Below the pieces are notes generated by a model. The model saw only the letters and a list, made by a program, of their open reading frames with translations. It was not told the origin of the DNA and made no database searches. The position numbers and the translations under genes are program-made. Source: an uncultured Bacteroidales bacterium (GTDB lineage Bacteria; Bacteroidota; Bacteroidia; Bacteroidales; Muribaculaceae). From it: a DNA stretch of 64,000 nucleotides. This document shows, piece after piece, positions 16,948-26,155 of the stretch (position 1 is its first letter; every line of letters begins with the position of its first letter). The stretch is taken from the NCBI GenBank assembly GCA_949123685.1, contig CASBHZ010000003.1:26352-90351 (forward strand), given 5' to 3'.

Positions 16948-18531
16948 TTAAAATTCGCTGGTGAAGTGGAATCTGATTTTAGGGAAATCGGCTTGAGCCA
17001 TTTGCAACACGTAGTTGCTGTCGGCAAGGAAAACGTCTCTTCCCTCTTTGTCAGTTGCCATGAACTGGTGTTTCCTCTTTTTGAATGCTTCAAGAGCCGC
17101 AGGGTCGTAGCTTTCAATCCAGCAAGCCTTATAGAGGCTTATCGGTTCCCAACGACATTGTGCGCCATATTCGTGGAGCAGGCGGTATTGTATAACCTCA
17201 AACTGCAGCTGACCCACAGTGCCGATAATCTTGCGTCCGTTGAATTGGTTGGTGAACATCTGAGCCACGCCTTCGTCCATAAGCTGGTTGATTCCCTTGT
17301 CGAGCTGTTTGGACTTCATCGGATCTGCATTTTCAATATATTTGAACATTTCCGGAGAGAAACTCGGCAGTCCCTTGAAATGCAGCACTTCTCCGGATGT
17401 GAGGGTGTCACCGATTTTGAAGTTTCCCGTGTCAGGGATACCCACGATGTCGCCCGGATAAGCTTCGTCAACTATATTCTTTTTCTGTGCCATGAATGCC
17501 GTCGGAGCCGCGAACCTCATCATCTTTTCAGAGCGGACATGACGATAGTTGACATTCCTTTCGAATTTACCAGAGCATATTTTCACGAACGCTATACATG
17601 ACCGGTGGTTGGGATCCATGTTTGCATGAATCTTAAATACAAATCCCGTGAATCCATCTTCCTGAGGCTTCACTTCCCTTTCCTGAGCCATTATAGGGCG
17701 CGGAGCAGGAGCGATCTTTACGAAGCAGTCGAGAAGTTCCTTGACTCCGAACGTATTGAGCGCGGACCCGAAAAAGACCGGAGCCACTTCGCCACGTAAA
17801 TATTCTTCCACATTGAAATCCGGATATACCCCTTCGATCAGTTCCAAGTCCTCACGAAGTTTGTCGGCATCCTGTTTCCCGATAAGCTCGTCCACATCCG
17901 GAGAGTTCACGTCATCAATCTCGATACGTTCGCTTATTGTCTGTTTCGACGGGGTGAAAAGGTCGAGACCGTGCTCGTATATGTTGTATACACCCTTGAA
18001 TTTGGCACCGATATTTATTGGCCATGAAAGGGGGCGCACCGATATTTGCAATTCCTTTTCCAGTTCGTCAAGGATGTCGAATGGATCGCGTCCCTCGCGG
18101 TCAAGTTTGTTTACAAATATTATTACGGGAGTTTTCCGCATGCGGCAAACCTCCATCAGGCGTCTGGTTTGTGTTTCCACACCCTTTGCCACGTCCACCA
18201 CGATAATTACCGAGTCTACGGCAGTCAGGGTTCGGAATGTGTCTTCAGCAAAGTCCTGGTGTCCCGGAGTGTCAAGAATGTTGATCTTATAGTCGCCATA
18301 ATTGAAACCCATTACAGATGTGGCAACCGATATTCCACGCTGTTTTTCAATCTCCATCCAGTCGGATGTTGCAGTTTTCTTGATCTTATTGCTTTTCACC
18401 GCTCCGGCAACGTGGATTGCACCACCGAAAAGCAGTAACTTTTCGGTGAGGGTGGTCTTACCTGCGTCAGGGTGAGATATAATGGCAAACGTGCGCCTTC
18501 TCTCTATTTCGTTGTTTAGTTCTTCGTTCAT
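16948..18531 (-). CDS. prfC: Peptide chain release factor 3
   Basis: A 527-residue translational GTPase. The G1 motif [13 protein letters not shown]3 DTPGHQDF and G4 [10 protein letters not shown] are intact, and the C-terminal domain III has [18 protein letters not shown] as in RF3 rather than EF-G. It releases RF1 and RF2 from the ribosome after termination using GTP. It is the last gene of the minus-strand unit DUF4924-rfbD-prfC, with 44 bases between rfbD and prfC, an order I know to be common in Bacteroidales. Confidence 0.93.
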   Translation of the reverse strand: MNEELNNEIERRRTFAIISHPDAGKTTLTEKLLLFGGAIHVAGAVKSNKIKKTATSDWMEIEKQRGISVATSVMGFNYGDYKINILDTPGHQDFAEDTFRTLTAVDSVIIVVDVAKGVETQTRRLMEVCRMRKTPVIIFVNKLDREGRDPFDILDELEKELQISVRPLSWPINIGAKFKGVYNIYEHGLDLFTPSKQTISERIEIDDVNSPDVDELIGKQDADKLREDLELIEGVYPDFNVEEYLRGEVAPVFFGSALNTFGVKELLDCFVKIAPAPRPIMAQEREVKPQEDGFTGFVFKIHANMDPNHRSCIAFVKICSGKFERNVNYRHVRSEKMMRFAAPTAFMAQKKNIVDEAYPGDIVGIPDTGNFKIGDTLTSGEVLHFKGLPSFSPEMFKYIENADPMKSKQLDKGINQLMDEGVAQMFTNQFNGRKIIGTVGQLQFEVIQYRLLHEYGAQCRWEPISLYKACWIESYDPAALEAFKKRKHQFMATDKEGRDVFLADSNYVLQMAQADFPKIRFHFTSEF

Positions 18532-18575
18532 TATTTAGGCTTTAGTAGTCTTTGGGGGAGATGGTTGACATCTGC

Positions 18576-19430
18576 TTAGAAACCCAATTCGGAGAGGCAG
18601 CGGCAAAGCGAATCGCGCCAATATGGGATTTCAATGCCGTAATTGCGTTTTATCTTATCTTTGCTGAGCACCGAATACAAAGGACGCTTTGCCGGTGTTG
18701 GGTATTGAGAGGTGCGTATAGGATTCACTTTCGTTTTTTTTCCGGCTATCTCGAAGATCGCTTTTGTGAAATCATACCATGAAGCCACACCTTCATTGGT
18801 GAAATGGTATATGCCCGGTTGCCAACGCTCGTGTTGTATCACTTCATGGATAGCGTGTGCCAGGTCGCCTGCATATGTCGGCGTGCCGATTTGATCGGAT
18901 ACCACGTTTATCTCGTCTCTTTCGTCAGAGAGGCGGAGCATAGTTTTTACAAAGTTGTTTCCAAATTCAGAATAGAGCCACGCCGTGCGTATGATCATCG
19001 CATTGTTGCTGAAAGACGTGAGCAGTCCCTCTCCTTCGAGCTTCGTCCGTCCGTATATGCTCTGTGGGTACGGCTCATCGTTTTCTTCATATGGACGGAA
19101 GCCTTCACCGGAGAAAACATAATCGGTTGACACGTGTATTACCTTCATGCCATGCTTTGCGGCAGCCTGACCGAGGTTTCCCACAGCGCCGGTGTTTATT
19201 GCAGCTGCCTTCAGGTCGTCTGATTCCGCGCGGTCTACAGCCGTGTATGCAGCGCAGTTGATGACCATGTCTACAGGATTGTCATCAAAAAAGCGGTTTA
19301 ATGCCGTAGGATCGGTTATGTCGAGAGTGTCGACATCCGTAAATATAGTTTCGAGGGAGCTGTCACCGGCGAGTTCGCGTTTGAGGGCGTTCCCAAGCTG
19401 TCCGTAAGCTCCGGTAATCATTATCTTCAT
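18576..19430 (-). CDS. rfbD: dTDP-4-dehydrorhamnose reductase
   Basis: A 284-residue short-chain dehydrogenase/reductase. The nucleotide-binding motif TGAYGQLG is at the N-terminus, VSTDYVFSGEG is the family signature, and YGRTKLEGE contains the catalytic Tyr-x3-Lys. The enzyme does the last step of dTDP-L-rhamnose synthesis with NADPH. It sits away from any rfbA, rfbB or rfbC in the window, as is usual for Bacteroidales, and its start overlaps the DUF4924 stop by four bases, so the two are translationally coupled. Confidence 0.9.
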   Translation of the reverse strand: MKIMITGAYGQLGNALKRELAGDSSLETIFTDVDTLDITDPTALNRFFDDNPVDMVINCAAYTAVDRAESDDLKAAAINTGAVGNLGQAAAKHGMKVIHVSTDYVFSGEGFRPYEENDEPYPQSIYGRTKLEGEGLLTSFSNNAMIIRTAWLYSEFGNNFVKTMLRLSDERDEINVVSDQIGTPTYAGDLAHAIHEVIQHERWQPGIYHFTNEGVASWYDFTKAIFEIAGKKTKVNPIRTSQYPTPAKRPLYSVLSKDKIKRNYGIEIPYWRDSLCRCLSELGF

Positions 19431-19981
19431 TCTTCTTCTAATTCAAGTTCGTTATTATAATCTTTTTTGTAATAGCCTGCGAGCATGCTGAGGAATCGTG
19501 ATATCTGCTTTGTGGCAACAGCGGTTTCCTCTGATACATCTTTTCCTTGTAGCCGTAGCATCAATATTCCATAGAGGGCATCGAAACATGTTTCGATTTC
19601 ATCTTTCTTGTTTTCACCCGCTTTGGCACGAATTTCCACTATATACGGAAGGGTTTTGTAGTATTCAGCAGCATAGGGTGCGAATTTCTGATTTCCCAAT
19701 AGACGGTTATGAAGCTGCCGCAAGTCGATCAGGACATTCCTGTTCAGTTGGAGGTGTCCCGATTTTTCCACATTCTCACGGCGCATCATGTCTATGAGCG
19801 ATTCATACCATTCACGCATTCCGGTTCGCTGCTTGTCATCAAGGTTGGCATACCTGTCGATAATACCTGCCTGGATCTTGTCGATATCAAGTCCATATGC
19901 ACGTATAATATCCTCAATCTGCCACATGTAAAGCAGGTATTCGGCTATGTTGTCTCTCTTCTTTGACGAAGCGTTAATCAT
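19427..19981 (-). CDS. DUF4924 family protein
   Basis: A 184-residue, mainly helical, charged cytoplasmic protein without signal peptide or membrane segment. The start MINASSKKRDNIAEYLLYMWQ and the segment YYKTLPYIVEIRAK are typical of DUF4924, a Bacteroidota family of unknown function that is commonly found just upstream of rfbD and prfC. The stop overlaps the rfbD start by four bases. The acidic C-terminus (ELELEEE) is probably disordered. Confidence 0.8.
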   Translation of the reverse strand: MINASSKKRDNIAEYLLYMWQIEDIIRAYGLDIDKIQAGIIDRYANLDDKQRTGMREWYESLIDMMRRENVEKSGHLQLNRNVLIDLRQLHNRLLGNQKFAPYAAEYYKTLPYIVEIRAKAGENKKDEIETCFDALYGILMLRLQGKDVSEETAVATKQISRFLSMLAGYYKKDYNNELELEEE

Positions 19982-20089
19982 AAAGCTTTAATTTGGGGAC
20001 AAAATTACTAAAAAAAGCGCGACGGGCAAAACAAATCCCCTGCGGCTTATTGCCGTCGGGGGATTTGCACCGTTTTATATACTTAGTTT

Positions 20090-20596
20090 CTATCGATAAT
20101 CTTTAAGCATGCTCTGCAGACGTTTGCGGGCGAAGAATATACGGCTTTTCACAGTGCCGAGCGGCAGGTTCATTTTTTCGGCGATCTCGCTATATTTATA
20201 CCCCGCTATGTACATTGAGAATGGCACCTTATATTCTTTGGAGAAAGAATTTATAGCCACAGAAATCTCCTTTGTGGCGAATGAGCCCTCCGGGGAGGTG
20301 AGTCCCGATTCCTGGGAGAGATTCAGATGATACAGATCTTCAGTAGTGTCCACGATCGTGGCGCTCCGCACCTGACGCCGGTAGTTGTTTATGAAGATGT
20401 TGCGCATGATTGTGAACACCCAACCCTTGAAATTGACATTGTCTACATACTTTGCTTCATTGTCAAGGACTTTGAGCGTTGTGTCCTGTACGAGGTCTTG
20501 TGCTGCATCCCGGTCGGAGGTGAGCTGACAGGCAAAATTGAAGAGGTTTCCCTGAAGCCCCAACAATCTTTGTTTGAATGATGATGTGTCAGCCAT
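20090..20596 (-). CDS. ECF-type RNA polymerase sigma factor (copy 1)
   Basis: A 168-residue sigma-70 family protein. Region 2 includes AQDLVQDTTLKVLDN and FKGWVFTIMRNIFINNYR (core binding and -10 recognition), and region 4 is the helix-turn-helix YSEIAEKMNLPLGTVKSRIFFARKRL. It directs RNA polymerase to a regulon not shown here. No anti-sigma factor or membrane regulator lies beside it, unlike most FecI-like systems. It is over half identical to the sigma gene at 25615-26121 and has the same length. It is divergent from the FtsB-like gene; the gap contains paired TTCATGAA palindromes. Confidence 0.88.
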   Translation of the reverse strand: MADTSSFKQRLLGLQGNLFNFACQLTSDRDAAQDLVQDTTLKVLDNEAKYVDNVNFKGWVFTIMRNIFINNYRRQVRSATIVDTTEDLYHLNLSQESGLTSPEGSFATKEISVAINSFSKEYKVPFSMYIAGYKYSEIAEKMNLPLGTVKSRIFFARKRLQSMLKDYR

Positions 20597-20649
20597 ATCT
20601 GTATAGTTTATAGGTGATCGGATCTTGAATCTTCGAACTCTAATCTAAA

Positions 20650-20687
20650 TTCATGAACCTTTATACATATATAACAAGTTTCATGAA
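20650..20687. promoter_or_regulatory. Paired TTCATGAA palindromes in the sigma/FtsB divergent gap
   Basis: Two perfect 8-bp palindromes TTCATGAA (20650-20657 and 20680-20687) are spaced exactly 30 bp, about three helical turns, and a further CATGAAATT copy lies at 20696. The arrangement suits a dimeric regulator on one DNA face. Function is inferred. Confidence 0.35.
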
Positions 20688-20810
20688 ATTGTAGCCATGA
20701 AATTATGGTTAAAATTTGATTTTTTTTTGAAAAACTGCATCTTTCCTTAATAGCTGTTAAAAAATAAGGGTGTTTTAGCCAATTATTCTATTATTATGAT
20801 TAATTTTGCA

Positions 20811-20818
20811 AGAATTGA
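20811..20818 (+). promoter_or_regulatory. Promoter -7 box of the FtsB-like gene
   Basis: TAATTTTG matches TAnnTTTG and lies ten bases before the ATG at 20828, which gives a very short leader. No TTTG at -33. Confidence 0.5.
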
Positions 20819-20827
20819 TATGCCAAT

Positions 20828-21133
20828 ATGAGCAAAAAACTAAAGAGGTTGAATTTCTGGGTCCGTCGCAAATCGCATTTAACACTGATTGCGGTGGGTT
20901 CGGTTGTTGTGCTTCTCCTGTTTTTCAATGAGGACACTTCAATGAAGCTCAATATGAAGTATCAGACTGAAATCAAGGATCTGAAGCGCCGGATCCGGGA
21001 ATGCGAAGATTCTGCGCAATGGTATAAGAACAGGCGTGAGGCGCTTTATATAAGTGCGGAAGATCTGGAGCATGTGGTGCGTGAACAGTATCACATGCAG
21101 CGATCATCGGAAGACGTGTACCTGATAAAATGA
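20828..21133 (+). CDS. FtsB/DivIC-type septum formation initiator
   Basis: A 101-residue bitopic membrane protein: a basic N-terminal tail, one transmembrane helix (about residues 19-33, LTLIAVGSVVVLLLFF), then a periplasmic coiled coil with heptad-like KYQTEIKDLKRRIRECEDS and a C-terminal block ending HVVREQYHMQRSSEDVYLI, which matches the conserved end of the DivIC/FtsB family. In the divisome it would bind FtsL and FtsQ. It heads the plus-strand run that continues with a small membrane protein and coaX. Confidence 0.82.
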   Translation: MSKKLKRLNFWVRRKSHLTLIAVGSVVVLLLFFNEDTSMKLNMKYQTEIKDLKRRIRECEDSAQWYKNRREALYISAEDLEHVVREQYHMQRSSEDVYLIK

Positions 21134-21183
21134 TTTTGTAGGTTTTACGGAAGTTTTTCTGTTGTCATGACAAAAAAGATTAG

Positions 21184-21630
21184 ATGCAAAAAAATAAAAC
21201 AACGATAACCGAGTCCAAGTCAGGATTGAACAAGCTTAGGCGTAAAGTTGAAGCTTTCTCTACTATTGGGCTGATACTTATAGCGGTGGGACTTATGGCA
21301 CCGTTCGTGGCTGTTGAAAACAGTGTGCTGGTGACTGTCTGCAAATGTGTTTTCACGGCAGGAGCGTTGGTTTATACCATTGCCAGAATGATCAATGTTA
21401 ATGGACCGTCCGATTCAATGCGTTTGCGCAGGTTGCGTCGCATGGAGATGTGGGCGGGTTTCTGTTTTGTGGTTGCAGCCGGATTCTGGTTTTATAACTC
21501 CTACAGATTCGCAGGGATAACGTTTTCACTGCCTGTGATGAACAATACCATTGTTTTTACATTGGCAGGAGCCGTGATTCAAGTGGTTGCATCTTGGATG
21601 ATATCCGCTCAGGCGAAGAAGGAAATATAA
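21184..21630 (+). CDS. Four-helix integral membrane protein of unknown function
   Basis: A 148-residue protein with four predicted membrane helices, around IGLILIAVGLMAPFVAV, VTVCKCVFTAGALVYTIA, MWAGFCFVVAAGFWFY and IVFTLAGAVIQVVASWMIS, and a basic loop (MRLRRLRRMEM) between helices two and three that should face the cytoplasm. There is no enzymatic motif. It lies between the FtsB-like gene and coaX, two bases before coaX, so it is co-transcribed with it. I do not recognise a named family. Confidence 0.65.
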   Translation: MQKNKTTITESKSGLNKLRRKVEAFSTIGLILIAVGLMAPFVAVENSVLVTVCKCVFTAGALVYTIARMINVNGPSDSMRLRRLRRMEMWAGFCFVVAAGFWFYNSYRFAGITFSLPVMNNTIVFTLAGAVIQVVASWMISAQAKKEI

Positions 21631-21631
21631 G

Positions 21632-22366
21632 ATGCGGGTTCTTACAATCGACATAGGAAACACGGCAGTCAAGGGTAGCGTCTTTGAAGATGGCGTGTTG
21701 CTTGAAAGCATATTGCTTGAAAGCCGTGACTCATCGGCATTGCAGTCTCTTGCATGTAGGTTTCGTCCCGAGGGCGCAATCTGCTGCTGTGTGGGGCAGG
21801 ATGCCCGCAGTTTCGTGTCTGAGCTTGAGGATGCATTATCTGTTCCGGTGATGGAACTGTCGCATGACACACCACTCCCTATTGCGGTAGAATATGCCAC
21901 CCCCGGCACGCTCGGACTTGACCGCGTGGCAGCGGCTGCCGGAGCAGCATTGGCAGCCGAAGAGGCATTTGTGGTTGATGCCGGAACGGCAGTGACTCTT
22001 GATATTGTTGTTGACAATACGTTTCTTGGTGGGAATATATCTCCGGGACTGAGACTGCGTTTCCGATCGCTCCACCGCTTCACTTCCCGATTGCCGCTTG
22101 TGTCTCCCTCCGGTGACATTCCGGCATTTGGATATGACACGGAGACTGCGATACGGTCCGGTGTGGTGAACGGGATGGTGGCGGAGATTGTCTCGGCATT
22201 CAAATCGGCAAGATGCCGCTATCCCCGGTTGAGGATGCTTCTCACAGGTGGCGACGCTGATTTCCTTGCTCCGCTTATACGGCAGCACGGGGTGGAGCCG
22301 GAGATCACGCATTCGCTCGTGGGTAAGGGTCTTGAACGGATTTACCATAGCGTCAATGAGCATTGA
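21632..22366 (+). CDS. coaX: Type III pantothenate kinase
   Basis: A 244-residue ASKHA-fold kinase that phosphorylates pantothenate, the first step of coenzyme A synthesis. The P-loop-like DIGNTAVKGSVF at the N-terminus, TPGTLGLDRVAAAAGA (substrate loop) and VVDAGTAVTLDIV with GGNISPGLRLRF are the diagnostic motifs. CoaX enzymes need a monovalent cation and are not inhibited by CoA. Its start lies two bases after the preceding stop, and the outer-membrane protein gene follows 42 bases later. Confidence 0.93.
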   Translation: MRVLTIDIGNTAVKGSVFEDGVLLESILLESRDSSALQSLACRFRPEGAICCCVGQDARSFVSELEDALSVPVMELSHDTPLPIAVEYATPGTLGLDRVAAAAGAALAAEEAFVVDAGTAVTLDIVVDNTFLGGNISPGLRLRFRSLHRFTSRLPLVSPSGDIPAFGYDTETAIRSGVVNGMVAEIVSAFKSARCRYPRLRMLLTGGDADFLAPLIRQHGVEPEITHSLVGKGLERIYHSVNEH

Positions 22367-22408
22367 CAACTCTAAATGAATATAAATTAAGTCTCTCTAT
22401 TCAGATAT

Positions 22409-23680
22409 ATGAGCAAAATAAAAATACTTCTGGCGGCTGCCTTTATTGCAACCGCTTCGGCTTCTGCCCAGACATCATCTCCTTATTCAATGTACGGATA
22501 CGGAATCATCGGAGACCGAGCCACCTCTTTTCAGCGTCAGATGGGTGGTGTAGGTTATGCAATGAATTCCGGCAGGCAGATCAATGTGATGAATCCGGCT
22601 TCTTATGCGGCTATCGATTCCTTGACTTTCCTTTTCGATCTCGGAGCTGACGTCTCTTTGCTTTGGAGCCAGGAGGGTAGTGCCAAGGAGCGTTCTACCG
22701 GAGGCGGCGTGGATTATGTGACCATGCAGTTTCCTATTTCGAAATTCATGGGAGGTTCTATAGGTCTGTTGCCATATAGTTCGGTTGGCTATTCTTTCGG
22801 TAACGAAATCAAACATGGTGCCATGGAGAACCAGGGAACCGGAGGAATCAACCAGCTTTATCTCGGACTTAGCGGTAAGGTGGCGGGATTCTCGCTCGGA
22901 TTCAATATCAGCTATGATTTCGGTAACATCATCAATGATGTTTTCGCAACTCCGGCAAGCGGCAGCCAGACAAAGTTTGAGCACGTGATGGAGATACGCG
23001 ACTGGAATATCAATATCGGTGCCCAATACACGGCGCGATGGAATAAGTGGAATAAACTGGTGTTCGGTGCTACGTATTCACCCCGCAAGACAATGAGGGG
23101 AAAAACTTGGGTCACCGCCCAGGAGACCACTCAGGACCAGATCCCGGATACTGTTGCCTACATGAAGATGAAGGATAAGTATTTCAATCCTACATCGATA
23201 GGAGCCGGCATCAGTTATACTTTCGAGAAGACATATCGCGTGATGGTGGAAGCCGACTTCACTTGGCAGCAGTGGAGCAAGGCTCCCTACTCGGCACTCT
23301 ATAGTCCGGCGGATATAACGCAGCATCGCCCGGCAGAGGTTGTTGCCGCCGGTATGGATTTTAATGACCGCACCAAGTTTGCCGTAGGTGCCGAGTTCGT
23401 TCCCAAGCTTAGGGGAAATTATGGTGAGCGTATCGCTTACCGTCTCGGTGGATATTTCGGTAATGATTATCTGAATATCAATGGCAATAAGGTTAAGGAG
23501 ATCGGTGTTACCTGCGGTGCCGGTTTCCCGACTCCGGAGGGTAAGACCCAGATTAATTTAGGTCTTGAGTGGAAGAAGCGTTATGCCACCCCGAATCAGC
23601 TTATCGGTGAGAATTATTTGAATATAACCGTTGGCGTGAACTTCAATGAGGTTTGGTTCTGGAAACGTAAGATCAGATAA
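22409..23680 (+). CDS. Outer-membrane beta-barrel protein
   Basis: A 423-residue protein with a classical signal peptide (cleavage after SASAQ, about residue 21). The rest is alternating polar and hydrophobic beta strands with many Gly and aromatic residues, ending in an aromatic-rich strand (NEVWFWKRKIR). SPYSMYGYGIIGDRATSFQRQMGGVG is a FadL-like opening in character, although split here only for description; no enzymatic domain is seen. It could be a hydrophobic-substrate channel. The position between coaX and lptC in an envelope operon is consistent with an outer-membrane role. Confidence 0.72.
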   Translation: MSKIKILLAAAFIATASASAQTSSPYSMYGYGIIGDRATSFQRQMGGVGYAMNSGRQINVMNPASYAAIDSLTFLFDLGADVSLLWSQEGSAKERSTGGGVDYVTMQFPISKFMGGSIGLLPYSSVGYSFGNEIKHGAMENQGTGGINQLYLGLSGKVAGFSLGFNISYDFGNIINDVFATPASGSQTKFEHVMEIRDWNINIGAQYTARWNKWNKLVFGATYSPRKTMRGKTWVTAQETTQDQIPDTVAYMKMKDKYFNPTSIGAGISYTFEKTYRVMVEADFTWQQWSKAPYSALYSPADITQHRPAEVVAAGMDFNDRTKFAVGAEFVPKLRGNYGERIAYRLGGYFGNDYLNINGNKVKEIGVTCGAGFPTPEGKTQINLGLEWKKRYATPNQLIGENYLNITVGVNFNEVWFWKRKIR

Positions 23681-23697
23681 TCATTAAAATTGTATCC

Positions 23698-24246
23698 ATG
23701 CGCTCTCTGGTGCCCCTGATGCTTGTGATTCTGTTGCTTGCCGCATGTCGCGAAGAAAAGAAAGTTGATGTTGCGGCGAGCCTTAATCCGGCAAAGATGG
23801 CTACGATGACCACTAAAAATATATCTACACTGATATCTGATTCGGGTGTTATCCAATACAAGATAGTGGCTCCCTTATGGCAGGTATATGATGAAGCGGA
23901 CACTCCTTATTGGCGTTTCCCGCAGGGATTATATCTGCAGAAGTATGATCCGTATTTTAAAGTGATAGCTACCGTTGCTTCCGATTCCGCTAAATACTTC
24001 AAGAATGAACGCTTGTGGAAACTCGAGGGGCATGTGGAGATGACCAAGATGCCCAAAGACCTGTTTCTCTCCGAGCGGGTTTTCTGGGATCAGCGCAAAG
24101 GGCAGATATATAGCGATACGTTCATCCATATCGAGAATGCCACGCATGTGCTTGAGGGCACAGGTTTCATTTCTAATGACAAACTCACACAATACCGTAT
24201 CTTGAAGCCGGAAGGGATATTTCCGGTAAATAAAGACAGCATATGA
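23698..24246 (+). CDS. lptC: LPS export protein LptC
   Basis: A 182-residue lipoprotein-type LptC. The N-terminal hydrophobic segment ends in LLAAC (Cys17), a lipobox in place of the usual single transmembrane anchor. The remainder is the beta-jellyroll of the OstA/LptC fold, with VIQYKIVAPLWQVYDE, YWRFPQGLYLQKYD and LEGHVEMTKMPKDLFLSERVFWDQRKGQIYSD-like strands. It bridges LptB2FG in the inner membrane to LptA. It overlaps the following CBS-domain gene by four bases, so the two are translationally coupled. Confidence 0.85.
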   Translation: MRSLVPLMLVILLLAACREEKKVDVAASLNPAKMATMTTKNISTLISDSGVIQYKIVAPLWQVYDEADTPYWRFPQGLYLQKYDPYFKVIATVASDSAKYFKNERLWKLEGHVEMTKMPKDLFLSERVFWDQRKGQIYSDTFIHIENATHVLEGTGFISNDKLTQYRILKPEGIFPVNKDSI

Positions 24247-25523
24247 TATTACCCCTTTCATTGGCAATCGTGATAACGTTGGTTGCCATCGCTTTTTCCG
24301 GACTTTTTTCAGGTTGTGAGATCGCTTTCGTGCAAAGCTCCAAGGTCAGGATGGAGATAGATGCCGCCAGGGGAGGACTGGTTGATAAGATTATCAAAGG
24401 CTTTTCACGGCATGAGGATATGTTCATATCCACCCTTCTTGTCGGAAACAATGTTGTCCTTGTTATCTATGGTATATCCTTCTCTGCGATAGTTAATCCG
24501 GTTTTTGAGGAGTGGTTTCACAATAATGAGGCTTTGACCCTTATCTGCAACACGGTTTTTTCAACCGTGGTTATTTTGCTTCTTGGGGAGTTCCTGCCTA
24601 AAACCACTTTCCGTATAAACCCGAATTTCATGATGCGTCTCCTTGCGTTGCCTCTTTATCTTATCTACCTTCTGTTGTATCCGGTGTCATGGTTCGTCTC
24701 CGTAATCTCAAAAGGATTGATGAAGCTTTGCGGACTTGATTCTGTGGAAGAAGATAAGGCGAGCCTCACCATGGAGGAACTTGACGATTACATCCAGCAG
24801 AGTCTTGAAGATCGGAGCAGTGATCAGGTTGTTGAGAATGAAGTGAAGATTTTCAGGAAGGCTATAGATTTTAAAGACACTCAGATTTCGGAGTGCATGA
24901 TACCGCGAAACGAGATTGTTGCCGTCCCTCTTGTCGGAACCACGAGAGATAAGCTTATAAAGGTCTTTACGGCTACAGGATTGTCGAAAGTGGTGGTATA
25001 TCGCGATGACATTGACGATGTTGCCGGGTATATACACATATCGGAAATATTCAATTCCACGGCAGACTGGAGACGCAAGCTCAAGCCGGTGATCTTCACT
25101 CCTGAGACTATGCTTGCCAACAAGATGATGCGTCGCATGATGAGCGAGAAGCGCACGCTTGCCATGGTGGTTGATGAATTTGGCGGCACTTCCGGTCTCG
25201 TCACTCTCGAAGACATTGTTGAAGAGATATTCGGGGAGATCGAAGACGAGCATGATGTTCAGCGTCTTGTTGCGCGTCAACTCACTGACGGTTCTTATGA
25301 GTTTTCCGGGCGTGTCGAGATTTCGGCAATAAATGAGGATTTCGGTCTCGGGATTAAAGAGAGTGAAGATTATCATACCCTTTCTGGATATATCCTGGAG
25401 AGCCTGCAGGCGCTTCCAAAGCAAGGAGATACCTTCATAATAGACAATCTTGACTTTACGATAGAAAAGATGACCACCACGCGTATAGAGCTCGTGAGGG
25501 TTAAAACAAAAGAAGATGCCTGA
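24243..25523 (+). CDS. CNNM/CorC-family transporter-like protein (GldE-like)
   Basis: A 426-residue membrane protein. DUF21 (CNNM) transmembrane domain with three to four helices covers about 1-185; a CBS pair follows (about 200-325, including MIPRNEIVAVP and MVVDEFGGTSGLVTLEDIVEEIFGEIEDEHD), then a CorC_HlyC domain (about 335-426). Relatives move or sense Mg2+/Co2+; in gliding Bacteroidota the same architecture is called GldE. It overlaps lptC and closes the operon; the stop codon lies inside the terminator hairpin. Confidence 0.85.
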   Translation: MILPLSLAIVITLVAIAFSGLFSGCEIAFVQSSKVRMEIDAARGGLVDKIIKGFSRHEDMFISTLLVGNNVVLVIYGISFSAIVNPVFEEWFHNNEALTLICNTVFSTVVILLLGEFLPKTTFRINPNFMMRLLALPLYLIYLLLYPVSWFVSVISKGLMKLCGLDSVEEDKASLTMEELDDYIQQSLEDRSSDQVVENEVKIFRKAIDFKDTQISECMIPRNEIVAVPLVGTTRDKLIKVFTATGLSKVVVYRDDIDDVAGYIHISEIFNSTADWRRKLKPVIFTPETMLANKMMRRMMSEKRTLAMVVDEFGGTSGLVTLEDIVEEIFGEIEDEHDVQRLVARQLTDGSYEFSGRVEISAINEDFGLGIKESEDYHTLSGYILESLQALPKQGDTFIIDNLDFTIEKMTTTRIELVRVKTKEDA

Positions 25524-25540
25524 CAGGCATCTTCTTTTGT
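25506..25540. terminator. Terminator overlapping the stop codon of the CNNM gene
   Basis: ACAAAAGAAGATGCCTG (25506-25522) and CAGGCATCTTCTTTTGT (25524-25540) are perfect 17-base inverted repeats; the TGA stop (25521-25523) sits at the turn. It is flanked by T or A runs on both sides and could serve both directions. Confidence 0.85.
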
Positions 25541-25614
25541 TAGATATGATCTGAATATTATATTCGGTGGGAACAACCCGGATGACGATAGTCAGGATCT
25601 AATGGGGATACGGT

Positions 25615-26121
25615 TTAACGATAATCTTTCAAGATTTCGCGAAGGCGTTTGCGAGTAAAGAAGATTCTGCTCTTTACTGTGCCTAAGGGCATGTCAAGTT
25701 TTTCTGAAATCTCCTCATATTTGTAACCGGCTACGTGCATCGAGAAGGGTTGGCGGAAATCCGCAGGAAATTTGGCGAGTATCTGTGATATCTCACCCAC
25801 AGCATAAGCACCGTCGGGCGTTTCAAGACCTGAGTCTTGGCAAAGGTTCAAATGGTGAAAATCTTCAGAAGAATCCACCATGGTGTTCTCTCTAACGCTC
25901 TTACGATAATTGTTGATAAAAATATTGCGCATGATCGTCAGCATCCAACCCTTGAAGTTCGTGTTGTCCACAAACTTCTCCTCATTGTTGAGCGCTTTGA
26001 GGGTTGTGTCCTGAACGAGATCCTGTGCTTCTTCTTTATCGGTGGTCAGTTTGAGCGCGAAAGAAAGAAGGTTGCCCTGCATCCCTATAACGGAGGATTT
26101 AAAGGTGTTTTGCTTGCTCAT
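25615..26121 (-). CDS. ECF-type RNA polymerase sigma factor (copy 2)
   Basis: A 168-residue paralogue of the sigma factor at 20090-20596, colinear from end to end: region 2 has AQDLVQDTTLKALNN and FKGWMLTIMRNIFINNYR, and region 4 has YEEISEKLDMPLGTVKSRIFFTRKRL. Region 4 is nearly the same, implying overlapping -33 recognition. No anti-sigma gene is adjacent. The upstream leader carries repeated GTCACT boxes. Conserved pair members of this type occur widely in Bacteroidales; their signals are not known from the sequence. Confidence 0.88.
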   Translation of the reverse strand: MSKQNTFKSSVIGMQGNLLSFALKLTTDKEEAQDLVQDTTLKALNNEEKFVDNTNFKGWMLTIMRNIFINNYRKSVRENTMVDSSEDFHHLNLCQDSGLETPDGAYAVGEISQILAKFPADFRQPFSMHVAGYKYEEISEKLDMPLGTVKSRIFFTRKRLREILKDYR

Positions 26122-26155
26122 TTAATTTTTTATCAATTAGGGAATCTAAAAATTA

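Noticed and set aside
18576..19430. rfbD as part of a dTDP-rhamnose cluster linked to the capsule
   Set aside because: No rfbA, rfbB or rfbC lies beside it; the DUF4924-rfbD-prfC order is a housekeeping arrangement in Bacteroidales.
24708..25424. 238-codon minus-strand open frame opposite the CNNM gene
   Set aside because: Shadow of the CBS-domain coding region.
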